A DNA stretch of 54,679 nt from Bacteroidales bacterium. GTDB taxonomy: Bacteria; Bacteroidota; Bacteroidia; Bacteroidales; UBA932. The position numbers and the translations under genes are program-made. Each line of letters opens with the position of its first letter. Within the stretch, counting starts at the first letter, position 1. The DNA lies in the NCBI GenBank assembly GCA_016295455.1, contig JAEDLE010000006.1, forward strand, positions 1 to 54,679. The letters run 5' to 3'. The notes below the pieces were generated by a model that was not told where the DNA came from, ran no database searches, and saw only the letters and a program-made list of their open reading frames with translations. Positions 9,339 to 18,263 of the stretch are shown one piece after another.

Positions 9339-12300
9339 TTAGAATGTGAGGTTCACACCGAGGATAACCTTCTGCATGGTAGGATAAGAACCCCAGTCGA
9401 GTCCTGCACCTGAACCGTTGTTGGTGGAAGCAGTCTCAGGATCGAGTCCCGGATAGCTTGTGATTGTGAAGAAGTCATCAAGTGACACATAGAAGCGGAG
9501 GTTGCTGATCTGCGCCCTCTTGGTGATCTTTGAAGGGAGGGTGTAACCGAGCTGGAGCTGCTTGATCCTGAAGTAGTCGCCCTTGAAGATGTTTGCAGAA
9601 GATGACCAGAACTGGAATTTACCGCGGGTCTTCGAAGGCTCAGGATAAGTGCCGTTCTTGTAATTGTCCATCTCATACTTCATATGGTTCTTGAAACCGG
9701 TACGGTAGAGGACAGGCATAATCACATTGCCTGAGATTCCTGAACCGAAGAGCTGGAAATCAAGGCCCTTCCAAGCGAGGTTGATGTTTAGACCGAAGGT
9801 AAGCTTAGGAGTACCCTGGCCGAGCATAACCATATCACCCGAATCGACTTTGGTATCAACGGTACCGTCTGCCTTAAGATAGGTAGGCTCTCCAGAAGCA
9901 TCAACACCCATATACTTGTAACCGCGGATATACCACACAGGGTAACCAGCCTCAAATATGGTCTGAACTGGGTAGTTGGTCGAGCTTGCATCAGTACTGG
10001 TCACCTTTGAGGTTCCTTCAGGAAGAGAAAGCACCTCATTCTTGAGAGTCGAGAGGTTGGCGTTGATGCCATAGCTGAAGTCACCTATGCTGTCCTTCCA
10101 ACCAAGTTCGAACTCGAGACCCTGGTTGAGCACCTCACCACCGTTGACGGTAACAGAAGATACACCGAGCTCTGGAGGTACAGGCTTTGAGAAGAGAAGG
10201 TCACGGGTCCTCTTGTCGAAGAAATCGATTCCGAGGGTGAGCCTGTTGCTGAGGAACCTTGCATCGAGACCGAGGTCGATCTGCTCTGAGGTCTCCCAGG
10301 TAAGGTTAGGGTTAGGGATGCCGCTAGGAGAAGATGACGAAACGGATCCCTTCTCGTCCACGTGGTACTGATACCAGTTGTTACCTACTTTAATGGTAGT
10401 AGCATACGGATATCCGCTGAGGACAGAGATGTTACCGTTACGTCCCCAGGAAGCACGGAGTTTCAGGAAGTTGAAGACGTCGTTGTTGATGTTGTCCTTG
10501 AAGAACTTCTCGTTGCTGATGGTCCAACCTGCTGAAACTGAAGGGAAGTAACCCCAACGGTTCTGCTTTGAGAGCTTGGATGAGTCGAACGCGTCGGCAC
10601 GGAAGTTGGCCTGGATGCTATACCTGTTGTCGTAAGAGTAGATGAGACGTCCGAAGTATGCGAGGGATGCCGAAGTACTTGGAGCGTTGCTGAAAGACTT
10701 GGCAGCGTCGGACTTCACGTAGTTGAGATAACGGAAGTTCTCGGCATAGTTCTGGAGTATGTCCTCGCCGCTTGCGGAAGCGCTCACATTGTCGCTGTGG
10801 TTCTCACGGTATGACATACCGACCATCGCGGTGATGTTGTGCTTTCCGAAGTTCCTGGTATAGTTGGCGAAGTTCTCCCACTGATAGTACCATGAAGTGT
10901 TGGCACCTGCAGAGATTGAATAGGTGTGGACTGAACCGCGGTCACCGAGGAAGTAAGGAGAGGTGTAGCTGTGGCTGGTGCTGTAAGACAGACGGTAGCC
11001 AAGGCGTGAAGTGATGGTGAGACCCTTGAGAGGGGTGATGTTGGCGAACATGGTTCCGTTGATGTTGAAACCGCCGTTCTCTGAATCGGTAGCATCTCTC
11101 TTAGCGAGTGCAGAACCTTCCATATCTGAATATTTTGTATTCGCATACCAGCCGTTCTCGTCACCGAGGAAGCGGTAAGGAACCTTTGCGGTACCTGCCT
11201 GAACCTGATCGTACATGTTCTTCATTGACACTGTGAACTCGTCAGGTGAAGTCCAATATACAGGGGTGGTAGGGTCCATGGTGAGCATTGCCTCGAATGA
11301 AGAACCGTAACCTCTCTGTGACACTGACTGGGTGGACCACTTCTCGATGGAGTTGTTGGTTCCGACCTGGAGCCACTTGAAGATGTTATAGTCAGCATTC
11401 ACCTGTGCGGTGAGACGCTTGTAGACGTCCTTCTTGCCCTTTACGACACCGTCATTGTTGACATAGTTGAGGGATGCGAAATAGTGGCCGTTCCTGTTAC
11501 CTCCAGAGAAGGTAAGGGAGTGCTGCTGGCTCCAGGTAGGCTCGGTATATGCACCGATCCAGTCAGTATCGATTACACCGTCCTTATAACCAGGATGAGA
11601 GTAGTCAAAGTCGTGGAGCATTCCGTCAACATAAGCGTCACCTTCCTGGAGACGGAGATATTCGAGCATTTCAGCACGGTCCATCTGAGGCCTGCGGCTG
11701 AATGTCTGAAGGGTAGCCTTTCCTGCATATGATACGGAGGTACGTCCCTCAGAACCGCTCTTGGTGGTGATGAGTACGACACCGTTACCTGCCTGAGCAC
11801 CGTAGATGGCTGCGGAAGCGGCATCCTTGAGGACTTCCATCGACTCGATCATGGATGGATCGAGGTACTGGATGCTGGAAACCTGGAGACCGTCAACGAT
11901 GAGAAGAGGACCTATGGAACCTGAATTGGATGAATAACCGCGGACACGGATGGTTGCACCTGAACCAGGGGCTGCATTAGTCATGATGTGCACACCTGAT
12001 ACCTTTCCCTGAAGGGCTGCAGCCGCATCAGTGGTGGAACGGTTCTGGAGGTCGGACGCACGTACAGATGCGACTGCACCGGTGAGGTCACTCTTCTTCT
12101 GTACACCGTAACCGATGACGACAGTCTCCTCGAGGAACTCGGTGTCTTCAAGAAGAACGACATTGATGGTGGTCTGGTTGCCCACAGCGATTACCTGAGT
12201 TGCATAGCCGATGCAGGATACGCTGAGGTTGGCATTGGCAGGAACATTCAGGGCGAATTTTCCGTCAATGTCTGTCATTGCACCAACGCTGGTATTGCCG

Positions 12301-12449
12301 ACGAGGACGACTGAGGCTCCGATAACCGGAACGCCCTGTGCATCGACGACAGTACCGCTGACAGCCCTGTTCTGGGCGTTCAGGCCCAGAACGGTCATAG
12401 CAAATACCATTACGATAGCTGCTACTTTAGCACGTAGTTGATTGAACAT
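9339..12449 (-). CDS. SusC/RagA-family TonB-dependent transporter (pair 1)
   Basis: Outer-membrane TonB-dependent channel importing oligosaccharides together with the SusD lipoprotein encoded next. The 1036-aa protein has a signal peptide (1-25), a carboxypeptidase-regulatory-like domain (about 28-105), a plug domain (about 115-225; NGVVLITTKSG at its end) and a 22-strand barrel typical of SusC ending in LGVNLTF, the usual aromatic-terminated C-terminus. The first 18 codons and the leader are almost identical to those of the second susC gene (see repeat features), while the rest has diverged. Adjacent enzymes suggest xylo- or arabinoxylo-oligosaccharides as cargo. Confidence 0.95.
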   Translation of the reverse strand: MFNQLRAKVAAIVMVFAMTVLGLNAQNRAVSGTVVDAQGVPVIGASVVLVGNTSVGAMTDIDGKFALNVPANANLSVSCIGYATQVIAVGNQTTINVVLLEDTEFLEETVVIGYGVQKKSDLTGAVASVRASDLQNRSTTDAAAALQGKVSGVHIMTNAAPGSGATIRVRGYSSNSGSIGPLLIVDGLQVSSIQYLDPSMIESMEVLKDAASAAIYGAQAGNGVVLITTKSGSEGRTSVSYAGKATLQTFSRRPQMDRAEMLEYLRLQEGDAYVDGMLHDFDYSHPGYKDGVIDTDWIGAYTEPTWSQQHSLTFSGGNRNGHYFASLNYVNNDGVVKGKKDVYKRLTAQVNADYNIFKWLQVGTNNSIEKWSTQSVSQRGYGSSFEAMLTMDPTTPVYWTSPDEFTVSMKNMYDQVQAGTAKVPYRFLGDENGWYANTKYSDMEGSALAKRDATDSENGGFNINGTMFANITPLKGLTITSRLGYRLSYSTSHSYTSPYFLGDRGSVHTYSISAGANTSWYYQWENFANYTRNFGKHNITAMVGMSYRENHSDNVSASASGEDILQNYAENFRYLNYVKSDAAKSFSNAPSTSASLAYFGRLIYSYDNRYSIQANFRADAFDSSKLSKQNRWGYFPSVSAGWTISNEKFFKDNINNDVFNFLKLRASWGRNGNISVLSGYPYATTIKVGNNWYQYHVDEKGSVSSSSPSGIPNPNLTWETSEQIDLGLDARFLSNRLTLGIDFFDKRTRDLLFSKPVPPELGVSSVTVNGGEVLNQGLEFELGWKDSIGDFSYGINANLSTLKNEVLSLPEGTSKVTSTDASSTNYPVQTIFEAGYPVWYIRGYKYMGVDASGEPTYLKADGTVDTKVDSGDMVMLGQGTPKLTFGLNINLAWKGLDFQLFGSGISGNVIMPVLYRTGFKNHMKYEMDNYKNGTYPEPSKTRGKFQFWSSSANIFKGDYFRIKQLQLGYTLPSKITKRAQISNLRFYVSLDDFFTITSYPGLDPETASTNNGSGAGLDWGSYPTMQKVILGVNLTF

Positions 12450-12491
12450 AGTTTGGAATTGTTAGTATGTAGTTAGTTGTGTTGAACACTC
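12394..12491 (-). repeat. Conserved leader and signal-peptide block, copy 1
   Basis: A 59-bp stretch (12394-12452), identical to 17542-17600, covers the first 18-19 codons of susC and the start codon. It is followed by a 36-bp stretch (12456-12491) identical to 17607-17642, in the 5' untranslated leader. The copies differ only by a 3-bp indel region between the two stretches. On the mRNA the leader part is A/C/T-rich with few Gs and little capacity to fold. Confidence 0.9.
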
Positions 12492-12580
12492 TGTTTTAGC
12501 ATTATTATGAATGCCCTTCAACTTTTGTTACATTAATAATATGTGGCAAGGAAACAGGAACGAAAGGTAATTCCATCCTG

Positions 12581-12679
12581 TTTTCCAACGCTAAAATACC
12601 TCAAATGCCTTAAAAACGTTTTCAACGATGAAACATCTGTTAATTTTGATAACATTTTCTGGTAATTAGGATGAATTGC
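12581..12679 (-). promoter_or_regulatory. susC promoter and predicted HTCS operator, copy 1
   Basis: This 99-bp block aligns without gaps to 17702-17800 with about 80% identity. On the minus strand it holds a -7-like box TAGCGTTG (12586-12593), an AAAACGTTTT palindrome (12613-12622) at the -33 position, and an upstream conserved 22-bp element (12633-12654) containing the inverted repeat TGTTA-N7-TAACA. Position relative to the promoter fits an activator site. That the neighbouring HTCS binds it is inference. Confidence 0.65.
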
Positions 12680-12737
12680 TAAATACGTTGACCGAATCTT
12701 GAAATTAACAACTTTAAACCTCGGGACACACAAGAAA

Positions 12738-12759
12738 AGCCGCCCTGCGACGGGCGGCT
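12738..12759 (-). terminator. Intrinsic terminator after the second susD
   Basis: An 8-bp GC-rich stem (AGCCGCCC and GGGCGGCT) with a 6-nt loop is followed on the minus strand by TTTTCTT. It sits 25 bp after the susD stop codon and separates the two SusCD transcription units, matching the separate promoter found just downstream for the first pair. Confidence 0.85.
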
Positions 12760-12784
12760 ATCCGATCATTATCACGTGCTAATG

Positions 12785-14467
12785 TCACCAACCAGGATTC
12801 TGGACGATGTTCGGATTGATGGAACGCTCCGTGTAAGGGTAAGGCATCAGCTCGTTCTTGCCCTGCTTGAAGCCATAGACATCATTGTATGAAGAGTATT
12901 TCACATAGAGTTCGTGGGTCGCATTGCCCTCATTGATCTTGTCATAGGCAGTAGGTACGCTCTTGCCCTGTTCACCAAGCACCCTCGGAGCATCACCCCA
13001 GCGGACAAGGTCCGCAAAGCGGCAACCTTCAAGATACATCTCATACCTTTTCTCGTTCTTGACCTCATCAAGTGTGAGAACGGAGGAAACGTGAGCTGAT
13101 CCCGCACGTTTCTGAACCTCCTGGAGAGCCTTGAGTCCGGAACCGTCCGGATCATTGCCGACACATGCCTCGGCATAGAGGAGAAGCACTTCGGCATATC
13201 TCATCACTATGTCATTCTGCTGAGTCGTGCTGGTGTTGTTTACAATGAGGTCGGAACGGAGCGGAGCAAGCTTGTATGACCAGTATCCGGCATTTCCGAA
13301 GACTCCGTTCTTGCTCTTGATACCTCTGAGAGGATCCTTGCTCTTGAGTTCGTCAGTGTTGACATCAGCGTCATCATCATACGGCATGTTGTAGATCATG
13401 TCATCATAGGTGAGGATCCAGGCCTTGCGTCTGTAAGAGTCCATACCGTCATTTGCTATGAGAGCCTCTGAGAAGGATGCGGAAGGATTGACTCCGCCCC
13501 ATCCGTCGTTAGGGATGAGCACATTAGGAAGGTAAATGTCTCTCCAGAAGCAGGATTGGTTCACCTGGAAATGGGCGATACCGTCGAAAGTAGGGTCATT
13601 GCCAGGGTTGTTGATGTAGTTGTACTCGAAAATCTTCTCTTCGCACGCGTCTCCTGCCATATGGAAAAGGTCGTGCATTCTTGATCCCTCTACAAGGGCG
13701 TATTTGCCTGAGCTGATTACAGCACCGAGGGACCTCCTTGCTGCCGCCATGTCACCCTTGAATACCTCAGCCTTGCCTTCGAAGGCAAGAGCGGCCTCCT
13801 TGGTCAGGCGTACAGCCATATTCCCGTCATTAAGGCCTGACTTGGAAGGAAGGTATTTGGCCGCGGTAGCGAGTTCGCTGATGATCCAGTCGAGCAGTTC
13901 CGCCCTCGGAGTGTTGCCCGGCTTGTCTGAACCGAGAAGCACGTGGTCCACCTTAGGAGCGTCTCCCCAGTAGGTGTAGAGCTTGAAATGCGCCCAGGCG
14001 CGAAGTACGCTGGCCTCCGCAACAGCACGGTTGATGCGGTCGTCGTCACCGTAGCTGAAATGGTCGGTCACGAGGTTGCAGGCATATATCATCTGGTAGA
14101 GACCGTTGAATATGTTGGCGATGACAGTGCTGTTGTCGGTGAAAGAAGCCCTGTATTCATTGATTTCCAGCCCGAAAACATGGTCATCCTTGTTGCCAGA
14201 AGCATAGTAGATGTCATCGGAAGGAGCATTCTCCAGCACGAAGAGCGGAGGAGCGATACACCAGGAAACAGTGAAACCCGAGCCCATATTGAAGCAGTAC
14301 ATGCCGGCCCTGTATGCGGCAATGACGGCTGATTCGGCATCATCTGCAGTCTGATAGAAACTCTCCATCGAGATGACACCTTTCTGATCTTCATTGAGCC
14401 TGTCCTGGTTGCAGGAAACCAGACAGAGGGCTGCGATGGCCAGAAGGCCTGTCAGATATCTTTTCAT
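12785..14467 (-). CDS. SusD/RagB-family outer-membrane glycan-binding lipoprotein (pair 2)
   Basis: Glycan-binding surface lipoprotein partner of the SusC encoded just upstream. The 560-aa protein begins MKRYLTGLLAIAALCLVSC, a lipoprotein signal with Cys19. It carries the SusD N-terminal TPR-type region (AEASVLRAWAHFKLYTYWG) and the C-terminal SusD domain (MRYAEVLLLYAEACVG; EKRYEMYLEGCRFADLVRW). It is 41 residues shorter than the pair-1 SusD and clearly diverged from it, so the two pairs may recognise different decorations or chain lengths. It starts 31 bp after its susC and ends at an intrinsic terminator. Confidence 0.93.
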   Translation of the reverse strand: MKRYLTGLLAIAALCLVSCNQDRLNEDQKGVISMESFYQTADDAESAVIAAYRAGMYCFNMGSGFTVSWCIAPPLFVLENAPSDDIYYASGNKDDHVFGLEINEYRASFTDNSTVIANIFNGLYQMIYACNLVTDHFSYGDDDRINRAVAEASVLRAWAHFKLYTYWGDAPKVDHVLLGSDKPGNTPRAELLDWIISELATAAKYLPSKSGLNDGNMAVRLTKEAALAFEGKAEVFKGDMAAARRSLGAVISSGKYALVEGSRMHDLFHMAGDACEEKIFEYNYINNPGNDPTFDGIAHFQVNQSCFWRDIYLPNVLIPNDGWGGVNPSASFSEALIANDGMDSYRRKAWILTYDDMIYNMPYDDDADVNTDELKSKDPLRGIKSKNGVFGNAGYWSYKLAPLRSDLIVNNTSTTQQNDIVMRYAEVLLLYAEACVGNDPDGSGLKALQEVQKRAGSAHVSSVLTLDEVKNEKRYEMYLEGCRFADLVRWGDAPRVLGEQGKSVPTAYDKINEGNATHELYVKYSSYNDVYGFKQGKNELMPYPYTERSINPNIVQNPGW

Positions 14468-14498
14468 TGTTGAATTCAGTTAAATTGTTGGCAATCAT

Positions 14499-17400
14499 TT
14501 AGAACGAGAGATTCAGACCGAAGACGACCTTCCTCGATGTAGGGAAGGAGCCCTTGTCGAAACCAAGGCTGTTCGCCGCACCCGTAGAAGCCATCTCTGG
14601 GTCGAAGCCCGGATACTTGGTGAAGCAGAAGAAGTCATCAAGAGATGCGAAAACCCTCAGGTCGCTGATGAAGGCCTTCTTGAGCAGATTCTTCGGGAGG
14701 CTGTAGCCAAGCTGTATCTGCTTGATCTTGAAGTATGAACCGTCAAAGAGGTTCGCAGTCGAGCTCCAGAACGTCACATTGGTGCTGATGTTCTTCACTG
14801 AAGGCATCGAAGCGTTCTTGTTCTCAGGAGTCCACCTGTTGTCGTAGAAATACTTCAGGGAGTTGATGCGGACGTGCTCGGTACGGTATACGCAGGAGTA
14901 GATGTCATTTCCGGCAACTCCGCTTCCGAATACGGTAAGGTCGAAGTTCTTGTACGCAAGGTTGAGGGTAAGACCGAAGGTCAGGTCAGGAATACCGCTT
15001 CCGACATAGGTCATATCGTCAGAATTGATCTTGCCGTCAGGATTGATGTCCTTGAAAATAGGCTCACCGGTCTCATGGTTGACACCTTCATATTCATAAC
15101 CTCTCATATACCATACAGGATAGCCCTGCTCGAAGTAGGTGATGAGCTCGAAGTTGGAGAAGTAGGCTCCCTTGATTCTCGAAACAGTAGGGTCAAGATA
15201 GGTGACCTTGTTCTTGAGGGTGGCGAGGTTCGCGTTTACGGAGTATGAGAAGTCTCCCACGCTGTCCTTCCAGCCGAGTTCGAACTCGAAACCGCTGTTC
15301 TCAACCTTTCCGGCATTGACCGTCGAGGAGTTGATGCCGACCATTGCGGAAGGCTTGATATTCACGAGCAGGTCCTTGGTCTTCTTCATATAGTAGTCAA
15401 GCGAGAAACTGAGCCTGTTGTTGAGGAAACGGGAATCGAGACCGAGGTCTATCTGCTCGGAAGTCTCCCAGGTCAGGTTCGGATTTGCAAGGCCTGAAGG
15501 CGCTGAACCGGTCTGGTAGGTATTGTCCTCGGTGTCATACTGATACTTCTTGCCGTTGAGAGTGATGGTAGCGGCATATGGGTAGTTGTTCAGCACGGAG
15601 ATGTTGCCGTTGCGTCCCCAGGAAGCACGAAGCTTGAGGAGATTGACCGCGTCACGGCTTACCCTGTCCTTGAAGAAAGGCTCGTTGGAAATGGTCCAAC
15701 CGGCTGAGAATGAAGGGAAATAACCCCAACGGTTTGTAAGCGAGAGTTTCGATGAGTCGAATGCGTCCGCACGGAAGTTCGCCTGGAAGTTGTAGCGGTT
15801 GTCATAGTTATATGAGAGACGTCCGAAATATGCCAGGCTGGCCGAGCGGCTAGGAGTACCGCCGCTGAGCGTCTTGGTCTCGGTACCGTTACCGTAGGAG
15901 ATGTAGTGGAAGTTGTCTTCGTATCCCTTCAGAGGGTCCGTTCCCTGGATGGTGCCGCCGTTGCTGAACCTCTGGGACTCGATATAGGACATACCGACCA
16001 TTGCGCCGAGATTGTGCTTGCCGAAACTCTTGTTGTAGTTGGCGAAGTTCTCCCACTGGTAATACCAGTTGTTCGAGGTGGTCGAGCTTACCGTGTAGGT
16101 CTCGCTGTGGGCCTTCTCATTGGCATAATATGGATCCTCGTAACTGCTGCTGTAACTCTGGCCGAGCCTGTATCCGAAACGGGAGGTGATGACCAGACCT
16201 TTCAGAGGAGTGAAGTTTGCGTACATCGTTCCGCGGACATTGATGCCCTGGTTCTTGCTGTCCGCCCTGTCCCTGAAAATGAGAGGGTTGGCAGCGTCGT
16301 TCTCGATGAGTTTGGAAGTGGCGTAGTACTTGCCGTTCTCACCGCGGTAAACCTTGATGCCCTGGGCGATGGCCTTCTTCATACCGAGGGATATGTCTTC
16401 GTCGTTCTCGTAATAGACAGGGGTCACAGGGTCCATTATCATGGTACCGAGGAGGGTTGAGCCGGAATACTCCGAATGCTCGCCCACAGACTGGCTGCTG
16501 TAGCGCTCGAGGGAGGTATTGGTACCCACGGTGAGCCACTTCTTGATCTTGTATTCGGCGTTGATCTGTGCGGAAAGCCTCTTGTAGTAGTCTTTCTTGC
16601 CGCGTACTATACCGTCATTGTCATAATTGGATATGGTGACGTAGTAGTTGCCGCGGTCATTGCTGCCCTGCACGCCCACCGTGTGCTGCTTGGTCCAGCT
16701 TGTTCCGAACACGACGTCTGCCCAGTTGGTGTCGGTCTTGCCGTCGTAGCCGTATTTGTCGACGAGGTCCTGATAGGTGAAGTTGCCGGCCTCTTCCTGC
16801 CACTGGATGTACTCGGCAGCATTCATCACCTCAGCTTTCCTTCCGAGTGAGTTGAGAGTCATCTGCATGTTGTAGAACACCCTTCCGTCCTTGCTGTTAC
16901 CCTGCTTGGTGGTGATGAGGACAACTCCGTTGCCCGCCTCGGCACCATATATGGCAGCAGATGCCGCGTCCTTGAGGACTTCCATCGACTCGATCATGGC
17001 AGGATCGAGGTACTGGATATTGTCCACTTTGAGACCGTCCACTATGAGGAGAGGTCCGATGGAACCCGAGTTGGAAGAATAACCGCGGACACGGATGTCG
17101 GAGCCTGAACCCGGAGCACCTGATGAATTCAGGACAGTCACGCCTGCAGCCTTGCCCTGGAGTGCCAGGGCGGCGTTGCCTGTGGAGCGGTTCTGGAGAT
17201 CCTCGGAGCGTACGGATGCGACACTACCGGTGAGATCGCTCTTCTTCTGGACACCGTAACCTATGACTACGGTCTCCTCTATGAATTCATTGTCTTCCTG
17301 AAGGACGATGCGGAGAGCGGTCTGGTTGCCGACAGCTACAACCTCGGTCGTGTAGCCGATGCAGGACACGCTGAGGTTCGCATTTGCAGGGACATTGAGG

Positions 17401-17597
17401 CTGAACTTTCCGTCAATGTCGGTGACCGTTCCATTGCCGGTGTTGCCGACCACGAATACGGATGCACCGATTACCGGAGCGCCCGAACCGTCCACGACAG
17501 TACCGCTGACAGCTCTGTTCTGTGCGTTCATGCCCAGGACAGTCATAGCAAATACCATTACGATAGCTGCTACTTTAGCACGTAGTTGATTGAACAT
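14499..17597 (-). CDS. SusC/RagA-family TonB-dependent transporter (pair 2)
   Basis: Outer-membrane TonB-dependent oligosaccharide transporter. The 1032-aa protein repeats the layout of the first SusC: signal peptide (1-25), carboxypeptidase-regulatory-like domain, plug (ends NGVVLITTKQG), barrel and a C-terminal LNLSF. Its signal-peptide codons are identical in DNA to those of the first susC, whereas the bodies differ widely, so the pair arose by old tandem duplication with the 5' end conserved or homogenised. The nearest regulator is the divergent HTCS gene 666 bp away, and the promoter/operator block at 17702-17800 lies between them. Confidence 0.95.
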   Translation of the reverse strand: MFNQLRAKVAAIVMVFAMTVLGMNAQNRAVSGTVVDGSGAPVIGASVFVVGNTGNGTVTDIDGKFSLNVPANANLSVSCIGYTTEVVAVGNQTALRIVLQEDNEFIEETVVIGYGVQKKSDLTGSVASVRSEDLQNRSTGNAALALQGKAAGVTVLNSSGAPGSGSDIRVRGYSSNSGSIGPLLIVDGLKVDNIQYLDPAMIESMEVLKDAASAAIYGAEAGNGVVLITTKQGNSKDGRVFYNMQMTLNSLGRKAEVMNAAEYIQWQEEAGNFTYQDLVDKYGYDGKTDTNWADVVFGTSWTKQHTVGVQGSNDRGNYYVTISNYDNDGIVRGKKDYYKRLSAQINAEYKIKKWLTVGTNTSLERYSSQSVGEHSEYSGSTLLGTMIMDPVTPVYYENDEDISLGMKKAIAQGIKVYRGENGKYYATSKLIENDAANPLIFRDRADSKNQGINVRGTMYANFTPLKGLVITSRFGYRLGQSYSSSYEDPYYANEKAHSETYTVSSTTSNNWYYQWENFANYNKSFGKHNLGAMVGMSYIESQRFSNGGTIQGTDPLKGYEDNFHYISYGNGTETKTLSGGTPSRSASLAYFGRLSYNYDNRYNFQANFRADAFDSSKLSLTNRWGYFPSFSAGWTISNEPFFKDRVSRDAVNLLKLRASWGRNGNISVLNNYPYAATITLNGKKYQYDTEDNTYQTGSAPSGLANPNLTWETSEQIDLGLDSRFLNNRLSFSLDYYMKKTKDLLVNIKPSAMVGINSSTVNAGKVENSGFEFELGWKDSVGDFSYSVNANLATLKNKVTYLDPTVSRIKGAYFSNFELITYFEQGYPVWYMRGYEYEGVNHETGEPIFKDINPDGKINSDDMTYVGSGIPDLTFGLTLNLAYKNFDLTVFGSGVAGNDIYSCVYRTEHVRINSLKYFYDNRWTPENKNASMPSVKNISTNVTFWSSTANLFDGSYFKIKQIQLGYSLPKNLLKKAFISDLRVFASLDDFFCFTKYPGFDPEMASTGAANSLGFDKGSFPTSRKVVFGLNLSF

Positions 17598-17642
17598 AGT
17601 AGTTATGAATTGTTAGTATGTAGTTAGTTGTGTTGAACACTC
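17542..17642 (-). repeat. Conserved leader and signal-peptide block, copy 2
   Basis: Second copy of the block at 12394-12491. Bases 17542-17600 and 17607-17642 are identical to the first copy. It spans the start of susC (pair 2) and the end of its 5' leader. Codons here (GCT, GTA, CGT, AAA) differ from the C/G-ending codons common in the rest of the gene. Confidence 0.9.
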
Positions 17643-17701
17643 AAAAAGTTTACAAACTATTACTGTTAGTTGTATTACAAGCACATATGGTAATAACATC
17701 C

Positions 17702-17800
17702 TTTTACAAAGCTAAAATAACACAAAAACCCTTAAAACGTTTTCAGCGGCGATACATCTGTTGATTTTGATAACAATATTTAATAATTAGGATAAATCGC
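17702..17800 (-). promoter_or_regulatory. susC promoter and predicted HTCS operator, copy 2
   Basis: The minus strand has a perfect -7 box TAGCTTTG (17707-17714), the palindrome AAAACGTTTT (17734-17743) overlapping the expected -33 region, and a conserved element at 17754-17775 with TGTTG-N7-TAACA. It aligns ungapped with 12581-12679. It lies in the divergent region between susC and the HTCS gene and could serve the regulator as well. Confidence 0.7.
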
Positions 17801-18149
17801 AAAAAACTTTGGCAAAAATTTGATAATACGAACCCATAACACTTGCAGGTAGTAGAAAAAAACGTCTGGCAAGAGATGGACTTGCCCAAAATAGTCAGAA
17901 TATATCTTTCAGGTCCGGATTCCGGCAAGGGACGGCCAGGCTGCAAGCTCCGTTCAAGGGCTAAGGATCTATCTGTCCCATTCAGTATATTAAGCCGGAT
18001 AGACATATTCATCGCAGGTATCGGACTCATCCGGAATCACTGTCCAAAGCAATATCGGACGAATACGGTAATCCGGGCGCAACATTTGAGACCGGTATAT
18101 GAAGCAGCTCCGATTTAATTACATATTTCGTCTATTTCAATCAGCACAG
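17801..18149. other. Intergenic stretch with no supported feature
   Basis: About 350 bp between the susC operator and the HTCS promoter. It is AT-rich at both ends with a more GC-balanced middle. Open frames of up to 91 codons exist, but they have no start context, no family signature and overlap each other, so I call no gene. I see no hairpin with a T-run. Confidence 0.4.
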
Positions 18150-18183
18150 TTTCAATACTCCGAAACCATAAAGAATACTTTTG
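18150..18183 (+). promoter_or_regulatory. Candidate promoter of the HTCS gene
   Basis: TTTC at 18150-18153 and a perfect TAnnTTTG box (TACTTTTG, 18176-18183), separated by 22 bp, lie about 80 bp upstream of the HTCS start codon. The -33 element is imperfect and the spacer slightly long. Confidence 0.5.
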
Positions 18184-18263
18184 AATGATTTATGACATTT
18201 AAATTTCCTAACTTGCGGCTGAATTAAACTTATAACCGGAAACGCTGAATCAATTTTAAAAGT

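Noticed and set aside
17843..18118. 91-codon plus-strand frame between susC and the HTCS gene
   Set aside because: No recognisable domain, biased composition, overlaps the leader region, and a matching frame exists on the other strand; likely chance.
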